Below, one piece after another: positions 1 through 5,356 of a stretch of DNA of 7,252 nt. Position numbers and translations under genes: made by a program. Every line of letters begins with the position of its first letter. Position 1 is the first letter of the stretch. Source of the DNA: JAHBXL01 sp038247555. Its GTDB lineage: Bacteria; Planctomycetota; Phycisphaerae; Phycisphaerales; UBA1924. Location of the stretch: positions 1-7,252 of the forward strand of contig JBBRUT010000161.1 in the NCBI GenBank assembly GCA_038247555.1, in the 5' to 3' direction. The notes beneath the pieces were generated by a model. It ran no database searches. It saw only the letters and a program-made list of their open reading frames with translations, and had not been told where the DNA came from.

Positions 1-2
1 CG

Positions 3-485
3 TTCGTGCTGGTGGATTCAACCAACGGTGCTGTGGATGGACCGTTTGACCTGGCATCGCCGCTGGATGCGACGGTGCTCCTGGCGGTGCACAGCGGGTA
101 CGTTGCGGGGACGACGGTAAGATACCACGAAGCCGCGAGCACTTGTCCTATCGTCGTCGCTCCAAGTTGGCATCCCACTCTTCCAGCCGGTTTTCCTCCC
201 GGTTTCTGGATTCCTCAGCCACCTGTGCCTGGCGCGCCGCCAGGAACGCCAGCCGGGACACCCGGACGTACTACGCCGACCGGCTGCTTCCAGCAGGCCC
301 TGCCAGTGGCATGCGTCTGCACATGGCGATCATATCGAACTCCGGGGCTCGCGACCCCGCCTATCCCAGCCACCATTCCGTTCAGGATCATTGAGGACCA
401 GACAACGTCAACACCTGGTGCATGTCCCGCGACGCCACAGGCTCCGACGCCACCACCGGGAACGCCGAGCCAGTACTTCTACTGA
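3..485 (+). CDS. C-terminal part of an unrecognised proline-rich protein (5' end outside window)
   Basis: The reading frame is open from the first bases of the window and ends at TGA 483-485, so only the last 160 or so residues are visible and the true start lies upstream. A GTG at position 6 is probably just an internal Val codon. The first 50 residues look like ordinary globular sequence (VDSTNG, DATVLLAVHSGYVAG, TTVRYHEA). The remainder is rich in Pro, Gly and Thr (for example PGAPPGTPAGTPG and QAPTPPPGTPSQYFY at the very end) with a few scattered Cys. There is no catalytic motif, membrane segment or family I recognise. Low-complexity Pro/Thr tails of this kind are common in secreted or surface proteins, but no signal peptide can be seen because the N-terminus is missing. 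Codon use is less strongly C-ending than in the enzyme genes at the right of the window. That this is a real gene rests on the long frame, a possible terminator just after the stop, and the next gene starting in the same direction. Confidence 0.6.
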   Translation, partial: FVLVDSTNGAVDGPFDLASPLDATVLLAVHSGYVAGTTVRYHEAASTCPIVVAPSWHPTLPAGFPPGFWIPQPPVPGAPPGTPAGTPGRTTPTGCFQQALPVACVCTWRSYRTPGLATPPIPATIPFRIIEDQTTSTPGACPATPQAPTPPPGTPSQYFY

Positions 486-502
486 AAAGCACAAAACTTG
501 AT

Positions 503-534
503 GCAGTCCGGTCGGAGAAATCCGTCCGGGCTGC
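503..534 (+). terminator. Stem-loop with GAAA tetraloop, probable terminator or leader hairpin
   Basis: Bases 503-516 pair with 521-534: 14 positions with one T-T mismatch (512/525) and one wobble (507/530), closed by the loop GAAA. The wobble is a G-U pair only in the rightward transcript; in the leftward one it would be A-C, so the element favours the + direction. It starts 17 bases after the upstream stop codon and is followed by only a short pyrimidine run (TTCTT), so the U-tract is weak. It ends 19 bases before the next start codon, so it could equally act in that gene's leader. Confidence 0.55.
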
Positions 535-553
535 TTCTTAACGGGATACGTCC

Positions 554-2071
554 ATGATCCTCGCGTTTTTTCAGTTTCGCCTCAGGTCCTCAACTGCACG
601 AGTGGGAGCTTGCCTCATTGTGGCAACTCTGTTCGCCACGGTGGCCGTGTGGCTCTCGCATGGCTGCTTCACAGAACTCACCATTCGCCGACTGGATCGG
701 GTCGAGCGACTGGTCGGGTTGACGACTGACGGCACCACCGGTGCGGACCAAACGGCGGCCGCGTTCATCCGCGATGTGTACTCACTCCCGCCGGTGGATA
801 GCAGCCAGCTCGCCTTCGCACGGGGACACGTGCATCGGACCGCGGGCATCCCGTACATGGCCATACGTGATGCGACGACCGGGGAGCTGGTCTCGATGCC
901 CCTGCGATTCCTCCAGCGTGGTGCGCTGACGCTGCTGGTGCTCCTGATGTTTGTCGCCGCCGGATCGGGATTGGCGGTAGTTGTCCTTGCGCGTGGCAAG
1001 GAGCAATACACGCGCGCTATTCGCGTGCTTTGCTTGCAAGGCACGCGAATCGCGACTATCGCAGCGGTGGCAGGCCTTTCCGTCCTGCCGTTCGTAAGTG
1101 CGTTCATCTGGTATGTCCGGTACGACCGTACCCAGCGGGTTCGCGGTTTGCTCTACTACATGGTGCCGCCTACTGGGGAGGAGGCGATGATCATGGCGAT
1201 TGCCGGATCCGCCAGCTTTGTGTTGGCTTACGTGCTGGCATTCTCGGTGACCAGCGAGTCACTGGTGTGTTTCCGTAAGCGTTGTCTCCGCTGTCACTAC
1301 GCGCTGCAGGGGTTGAACGCACCCCTGTGCCCAGAGTGTGGCACCGCAACGGATGTCGGGTGGTGGCAAGCTCGCGGACGCCGGACCACCTTTCGCGCTA
1401 CCGCTGCATTGGCCCTGATAGCAAGCTTGCTGGCGGGCGGCGTGCTCGCCGTCGTGTCGCGTAACTTGTCAGGCTGGCGCGAACGGGTGCATGCGTGGCT
1501 GGAACTGCGGGAACCCATCATTGCCGACCAGCGATACATTTCTGGCCGGCCTGGGGATACGTTCATCCTTCAACTGCCGGACGGAGTCGCTGCGCTTCAA
1601 CTTCGGTACGCCACACCCCCTCCGGCTTCGGACGACAATCAAACCATGATCCCGCCGGTTGAGCTGCTTTGGGCAACCATGTTTTGGTCGGGCGCTTCCC
1701 GTCCGGGTGCTGTGGAGCGAGCTGAAGTGCGAACGGGGTCGGTATCGCTGCAGATCAATGACCAATACAGCGGACTGCCGGTGGTCGGTAACTCGCTGGC
1801 GGTCGGTCGATACCCACCGCCGGGAGGTTCCGTCGTAAACGCGCCGGGTGTGAGCAGGACAGGATCGCCCGGATCGAGCATGTACGTGATTCAGGCGGGC
1901 GATCACATTTTCTTGGCGACGCGTTACGACTGGACCAATGCGTGGGGATTAAAACGCCTTCTGATTCCGCTCGATATCCAACTTTTGAACCTCAGTCGTC
2001 TCGACGACTCATCGGACGATCCCATTGCACAAACCTTGCGTCATGCTGCGTCGGCTGCCGACAATAAGTGA
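554..2071 (+). CDS. Hypothetical polytopic membrane protein with a cytoplasmic zinc ribbon
   Basis: This 505-residue protein has about five predicted membrane segments, near residues 15-36, 122-146, 165-188, 211-233 and 281-302. Between segments four and five is a four-cysteine zinc ribbon: C244-x2-C247, then C259-x2-C262, with YALQGL between the pairs and CPECG at the end. This form (CxxC, YxLxGL, CPECG) is common in hypothetical planctomycete membrane proteins. Basic residues cluster around the ribbon (RKR at 241-243, RGRR at 274-277) and in the 147-157 loop. By the positive-inside rule this puts the ribbon in the cytoplasm and the 200-residue C-terminal domain (303-505) outside. That domain has no motif I recognise; it mixes beta-type segments with Pro/Gly loops. 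The ATG at 554 has a weak GGGA seven bases upstream. No function can be assigned. The ribbon may bind a partner or be structural. Codon use is more relaxed than in ppdK or pabB. Confidence 0.85.
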   Translation: MILAFFQFRLRSSTARVGACLIVATLFATVAVWLSHGCFTELTIRRLDRVERLVGLTTDGTTGADQTAAAFIRDVYSLPPVDSSQLAFARGHVHRTAGIPYMAIRDATTGELVSMPLRFLQRGALTLLVLLMFVAAGSGLAVVVLARGKEQYTRAIRVLCLQGTRIATIAAVAGLSVLPFVSAFIWYVRYDRTQRVRGLLYYMVPPTGEEAMIMAIAGSASFVLAYVLAFSVTSESLVCFRKRCLRCHYALQGLNAPLCPECGTATDVGWWQARGRRTTFRATAALALIASLLAGGVLAVVSRNLSGWRERVHAWLELREPIIADQRYISGRPGDTFILQLPDGVAALQLRYATPPPASDDNQTMIPPVELLWATMFWSGASRPGAVERAEVRTGSVSLQINDQYSGLPVVGNSLAVGRYPPPGGSVVNAPGVSRTGSPGSSMYVIQAGDHIFLATRYDWTNAWGLKRLLIPLDIQLLNLSRLDDSSDDPIAQTLRHAASAADNK

Positions 2072-2130
2072 GCACGAAGTGTTCGTAGCATGATTCTTCA
2101 AGTCCATAATGCAGCGCACCATCCCCGGCG

Positions 2131-2144
2131 TGAACCGTGGTTCA
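2131..2144. repeat. Short palindrome TGAACC-GT-GGTTCA
   Basis: Two perfect 6-base arms are separated by two bases, giving an operator-like palindrome 60 bases after the membrane-protein stop codon. No promoter or start codon is convincingly placed beside it, so a regulatory role is only a possibility and chance is not excluded. Confidence 0.3.
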
Positions 2145-2262
2145 TCAAGACACAGGAACGTCAACCATTCCACTCGTCGTGGACCTTCGGTACGCCGACC
2201 CGTTCACCACCGTTGCCCCAACGTATGGCCATCAATCGTCGGTGCAGTCAGGGCGGGCAGCG

Positions 2263-2296
2263 CACGGACCCCACTTCAAAGCAAGTGGGATCCGTG
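2263..2296 (-). repeat. Strong inverted repeat (13 of 14 pairs, 6-base loop)
   Basis: Bases 2263-2276 pair with 2283-2296 around the loop CAAAGC. The only mismatch is C2269 against A2290 on the + strand, which becomes a G-U wobble in leftward RNA, so the fold is fully paired only in a transcript running from the ppdK side. No T-run follows on either strand, so it is not a canonical intrinsic terminator. It lies 43 bases beyond the ppdK terminator and could stop 3' exonucleases or act as a back-up. It could also be a copy of a dispersed repeat, which one window cannot show. Confidence 0.6.
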
Positions 2297-2339
2297 GCAC
2301 TTCAGGGCTGGAGAGATCCCTCGACAGCTGTTCCCAACG

Positions 2340-2371
2340 AAAAAAAAGGCCCCAGCCTTCGCCGGGGCCTT
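2340..2371 (-). terminator. Intrinsic terminator of ppdK
   Basis: Read leftward, AAGGCCCC pairs with GGGGCCTT (2364-2371 with 2346-2353). The stem continues through a G-U wobble and two G-C pairs to the four-base loop GAAG, giving an 11-bp stem. It is followed by an unbroken run of eight T (2347 down to 2340), whose inner two also pair with the stem base. It lies 58 bases after the ppdK stop codon. This is a textbook rho-independent terminator for the minus strand. Confidence 0.93.
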
Positions 2372-2375
2372 CTCA

Positions 2376-2437
2376 AACTCACTTCTTCAATCCCAAATCC
2401 GCAATCCCAAAAATCCAAAATCACCAACTCACTTCTT
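2376..2437. repeat. Pair of perfect 12-bp direct repeats flanking an AT-rich array
   Basis: AACTCACTTCTT occurs at 2376-2387 and again at 2426-2437. The right copy contains the last two lysine codons and the TGA stop of ppdK (on the minus strand); the left copy is outside the gene. The 38 bases between them consist almost wholly of a degenerate heptamer array. The arrangement looks like an insertion with a duplicated target, or a slippage duplication of the gene end. Confidence 0.7.
2390..2426. repeat. Degenerate heptamer tandem array (ATCCNNA-like)
   Basis: The consecutive units are ATCCCAA (2390), ATCCGCA (2397), ATCCCAA (2404), a two-base AA spacer, ATCCAAA (2413) and a decayed ATCACCA (2420). 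The stretch is much richer in A and T than its GC-rich surroundings. It lies in the ppdK 3' untranslated region between stop codon and terminator. In form it recalls the short heptameric tandem repeats known from cyanobacterial intergenic DNA; that it belongs to a dispersed family in this genome is inference. Confidence 0.65.
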
Positions 2438-5215
2438 GTCCATGATCGCCGCCTGCGCCGCCGCCAGCCGTGCGATCGGCACGCGGAACGGTGAGCACGA
2501 CACATAGTCCATGCCCACACGGTGGAAGAAGTGCACGCTCGCCGGGTCGCCGCCGTGCTCCCCGCAGATGCCGATCTTCAGGTCTGGGCTCGTGGCGCGG
2601 CCCTTCTCAATGCCCATCTTCACAAGCTGGCCAACGCCCTCCTGATCCAGCGTCTGGAACGGGTCATTGGGCAGCAGCTCCCGCTGCAGATAGTCGGGCA
2701 GAAAGGTGTTGATGTCATCGCGAGAGAACCCGAACGTCATCTGCGTCAGGTCGTTGGTGCCGAAGCTGAAGAAGTCCGCAACGCCCGCGATCTCATCGGC
2801 CGTCAACGCAGCACGCGGAATCTCGATCATCGTGCCGATCTTGATATCCAGCCGCGGCTTGAATCCCTGCTCCTGCTTCACCTGCGCAATCACCTGCTCC
2901 ACCTCGCCGCGAAGCACCGCGAGTTCCTTCTTCGTGCCCACCAGCGGGATCATGATCTCCGGCAGCGCACGGATCTTCGACCGCAGGCAGTCGATGGTCG
3001 CCTCGACGATCGCCCGCACCTGCATCCGCAGGATCTCGGGATACGTCACGCACAGGCGGCAGCCGCGGTGGCCAAGCATCGGGTTGGCCTCGTGCAGCAT
3101 GCTCACGCGCCGCCGCACCGTCTCGATCGGCAGACCCAGCGCATCGGCCATCTCCTTCTGATTCTTCTCATCGTGCGGCAGGAACTCGTGCAGCGGCGGG
3201 TCGATCAGCCGGATCGTGACCGGATACCCCTTCATCGCCGTGAAGATCCCGACGAAGTCGTCCCGCTGGTAGGGAAGCAGCTCATCAAGAGCCTTCACCC
3301 GCGCCTCGGTCGTCTCCGCGAGGATCATCTTCCGCATGCTCTTGATGCGCGAGCCCTCAAAGAACATGTGCTCGGTGCGCGTCAGGCCGATACCCACCGC
3401 ACCAAAGTCGCGCGCCCGCTTCGCATCCGCGGGCGTATCGGCGTTGGTCCGCACACCCAGCGTGCGATACTTATCCGCCCACCGCATGATCTTCGAGAAG
3501 TCACCCGAGAGCTTCGCCTCAACAGTCGAGAGCGCGCCCTGGATCACCTCGCCCGTCGATCCGTCGATGCTGATCACATCTTCCCGCGTGAAGTGCCGAC
3601 CCGCGACGGTGAACGTCCCCGCCGCCGCGTCGATGTGAATCTCGCCCGCGCCCGCCACGCAGCACTTGCCCCACCCGCGCGCGACCACCGCCGCGTGGCT
3701 GGTCATGCCGCCGGTGGAGGTCAGAATGCCCGCCGCCAGGTGCATGCCCTCGACATCTTCGGGGCTCGTCTCCTTGCGCACCAGCAGCACCTTCTCGCCG
3801 TTGCGGGCCCGCTTCACGGCCTCCTCGGCCGTGAACGCCGGCTTTCCGACCGCCGCGCCCGGCGATGCCGGAAGCCCACGCGTCAGCACCCGCGCCACCT
3901 TCTTCGCCACCGGGTCAAAGCTCGGCAGCAGAAGCTGCGTCAGGTCCCCCGCGGGGATGCGCAGCAGCGCGGTCTTCTCATCGATCAGCCGCTCGCTCAC
4001 CATGTCGCACGCGATCTTCACCGCGGCAAAGCCCGTCCGCTTGCCCGTCCGCGTCTGCAGCATGTACAGCGTGTTCCGCTCGATCGTGAACTCGATGTCC
4101 TGCATTTCCTTGTAGTGCTTCTCCAGCGTCCCCTTGATCTTGATCAGCTGGTCATAGCACTTCTTGTTCCACTTGGTCATCTCGCTCACCGGCTTGGGTG
4201 TGCGGATGCCCGCGACCACATCCTCGCCCTGCGCGTTGATGAGGAACTCGCCGTAGAAGATGTTGTCGCCCGTGCTCGGGTTGCGTGTGAACGCAACGCC
4301 CGTGCCCGAGTCTTCACCCATGTTGCCAAACACCATCGCCTGCACGTTCACCGCCGTGCCGTTCAGCCCCTGGATGTTCGCCAGCCGGCGATACGAAATC
4401 GCCCGATCCGCGTTCCAGCTCTTGAACACCGCCTCGATCGCCAGCTCAAGCTGCTTGAACGGGTTCTGCGGGAAATCCTCCCCGACCCACTTGCGATACA
4501 CCGCCTTATAGAGCTCGCACAGCTCGACAATCCCTTCAGCCGGAACATCCGTATCAAGATCAACCTTGTACTTCGCCTTGATCTTGTCGAACGCTTCCTC
4601 ATAGTGATGGTGATCGACCCCCATCACCACATCGCCGAACATGTTGATCAACCGGCGATACGCGTCATACGCAAACCGCCTGTTCCCAGTCGACTTCGCA
4701 AGCCCCTCCGCCGCGGCGTCAGTCAGGCCCAGATTCAGAATCGTGTCCATCATCCCCGGCATCGATGCCGCAGCCCCCGACCGCACACTCACCAGCAGCG
4801 GGTTCGCCGGGTCGCCGAACTTCTTGCCCGAATCCTTCTCCAGCTTGCTGACGTTCGCCTGCACCTCGTTCATCAGGCCATGCGGAATCCGCTTCCCCGC
4901 CTTGTAATACTGCGCGCACGTATCCGTCGTGATCGTGAACCCCGCCGGCACCGGCAGCCCGATGCTCGTCATATCCGCAAGGTTCGCGCCCTTCCCGCCA
5001 AGCAGCAGCTTCATCTTGGTGTTGCCCTCGGCCTTCCCCTTGCCGAAGTAGTACACGTGCTTGCCCGGTTTCCCGCCATGCGAGCCGTTGGCCGTCCCGT
5101 TCGACGCTGCCGTTGCGCCCTTCGCAGGCTTCGCCGGAGCCAAACGACGGACTGCCTTCTTGGAAACCGCGCCCGCGGCGTGCGTGCGGGCGGACTTGCT
5201 GGATCGTGCGGCCAT
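2429..5215 (-). CDS. ppdK: Pyruvate, phosphate dikinase (EC 2.7.9.1)
   Basis: This cytoplasmic enzyme interconverts ATP, phosphate and pyruvate with AMP, pyrophosphate and phosphoenolpyruvate, serving glycolysis or gluconeogenesis. All three domains are present in the 928-residue product. The N-terminal ATP-binding domain has GGKGANLADM (73-82) and SVRSGAAASMPGMMDTI (143-159). The central swivelling domain has GGMTSHAAVVARGWG (502-516), with catalytic His507 and Thr505, the threonine equivalent to the one phosphorylated by PPDK regulatory proteins. The C-terminal pyruvate/PEP barrel has LTRTEHMFF (611-619), GHRGCRL (715-721), GTNDLTQMTFGFSRDD (819-834) and GICGEHGGDP with Cys884. I chose the ATG at 5215 because GGAGAGG precedes it by ten bases; the frame stays open to 5401, but that stretch is not PPDK-like. 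The family usually runs to about 875 residues. The excess is an Ala/Lys/Arg-rich tail of about 50 residues before KHVYYFGKGKAEG. The gene is divergent from pabB and ends in its own terminator. Confidence 0.97.
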   Translation of the reverse strand: MAARSSKSARTHAAGAVSKKAVRRLAPAKPAKGATAASNGTANGSHGGKPGKHVYYFGKGKAEGNTKMKLLLGGKGANLADMTSIGLPVPAGFTITTDTCAQYYKAGKRIPHGLMNEVQANVSKLEKDSGKKFGDPANPLLVSVRSGAAASMPGMMDTILNLGLTDAAAEGLAKSTGNRRFAYDAYRRLINMFGDVVMGVDHHHYEEAFDKIKAKYKVDLDTDVPAEGIVELCELYKAVYRKWVGEDFPQNPFKQLELAIEAVFKSWNADRAISYRRLANIQGLNGTAVNVQAMVFGNMGEDSGTGVAFTRNPSTGDNIFYGEFLINAQGEDVVAGIRTPKPVSEMTKWNKKCYDQLIKIKGTLEKHYKEMQDIEFTIERNTLYMLQTRTGKRTGFAAVKIACDMVSERLIDEKTALLRIPAGDLTQLLLPSFDPVAKKVARVLTRGLPASPGAAVGKPAFTAEEAVKRARNGEKVLLVRKETSPEDVEGMHLAAGILTSTGGMTSHAAVVARGWGKCCVAGAGEIHIDAAAGTFTVAGRHFTREDVISIDGSTGEVIQGALSTVEAKLSGDFSKIMRWADKYRTLGVRTNADTPADAKRARDFGAVGIGLTRTEHMFFEGSRIKSMRKMILAETTEARVKALDELLPYQRDDFVGIFTAMKGYPVTIRLIDPPLHEFLPHDEKNQKEMADALGLPIETVRRRVSMLHEANPMLGHRGCRLCVTYPEILRMQVRAIVEATIDCLRSKIRALPEIMIPLVGTKKELAVLRGEVEQVIAQVKQEQGFKPRLDIKIGTMIEIPRAALTADEIAGVADFFSFGTNDLTQMTFGFSRDDINTFLPDYLQRELLPNDPFQTLDQEGVGQLVKMGIEKGRATSPDLKIGICGEHGGDPASVHFFHRVGMDYVSCSPFRVPIARLAAAQAAIMDKK

Positions 5216-5225
5216 GTTGGGTGAG

Positions 5226-5232
5226 CCTCTCC
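5226..5232 (-). promoter_or_regulatory. Shine-Dalgarno site deciding the ppdK start
   Basis: On the minus strand GGAGAGG lies ten bases before the ATG at 5215. The frame contains an earlier candidate start at 5401, and a GTG at 5056 that would remove the N-terminal tail. This purine run is the best evidence for 5215. The spacing is slightly long. The 5' side of the motif directly abuts a stem-loop at 5234-5267. Confidence 0.6.
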
Positions 5233-5233
5233 G

Positions 5234-5267
5234 GCCGGGCAGCCCTCCCCAAAACGTGTGGCCCGGC
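5234..5267 (-). promoter_or_regulatory. Inverted repeat in the ppdK leader, next to the ribosome-binding site
   Basis: GCCGGGC (5234-5240) and GCCCGGC (5261-5267) are perfect 7-bp arms around a 20-base loop. In the ppdK transcript the stem would end one base before GGAGAGG, so it could influence ribosome access or mRNA stability. The leftward loop contains a second purine run, GGGGAGGG. No riboswitch class is recognisable. No convincing -35/-10 pair is visible for ppdK in 5216-5400. Confidence 0.35.
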
Positions 5268-5290
5268 GATGTTGTTCGGTCAGTATGGTC

Positions 5291-5325
5291 GTTTCGCCTT
5301 CCGGCCTCGCAGGCCCAAGCGAAAC
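5291..5325. promoter_or_regulatory. Inverted repeat in the ppdK-pabB divergent region
   Basis: GTTTCGC (5291-5297) and GCGAAAC (5319-5325) are perfect arms; the interior adds two T-A pairs and a GGCC/GGCC pairing. The left arm overlaps GCCTT (5296-5300), which can instead pair with AAGGC (5326-5330), so two exclusive folds are possible. Lying between divergent genes it could be an operator or a leader structure. Neither is demonstrated. Confidence 0.35.
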
Positions 5326-5356
5326 AAGGCCAAAAGCATAGAGGCCCACGGGGGGA

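Larger units (their letters stand above)
2072..2428. other. Gene-free convergent spacer with repeats and hairpins
   Basis: This 357-base stretch separates two genes that converge on it. Short overlapping rightward frames exist here, but they run through the ppdK terminator and into the antisense of ppdK, lack a good ribosome-binding site, and resemble nothing I know. From left to right it holds a small ACGAA/TTCGT hairpin right after the membrane-protein stop (2074-2086), a palindrome at 2131-2144, a strong stem-loop at 2263-2296, the ppdK terminator at 2340-2371 and the heptamer array at 2390-2426. There is no T-rich terminator for the rightward gene. About 2145-2262 shows nothing I can name. 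Confidence 0.7.

Noticed and set aside
228..244. Perfect 7-bp hairpin CCTGGCG/CGCCAGG
   Set aside because: It lies inside a Pro/Gly-rich coding stretch where GC-rich codons easily produce such pairing, and no T-run follows.
2090..2507. Three overlapping rightward frames of 102-134 codons
   Set aside because: They have no clear Shine-Dalgarno, run through the ppdK terminator and into ppdK antisense, and their products look like random translation.
2522..5224. A 900-residue rightward open frame opposite ppdK
   Set aside because: It is codon-aligned with ppdK on the other strand, where a stop needs a TTA, CTA or TCA codon in ppdK; these are avoided at high GC. The product is Arg/His/Leu-rich with no recognisable domain, whereas ppdK is fully conserved.
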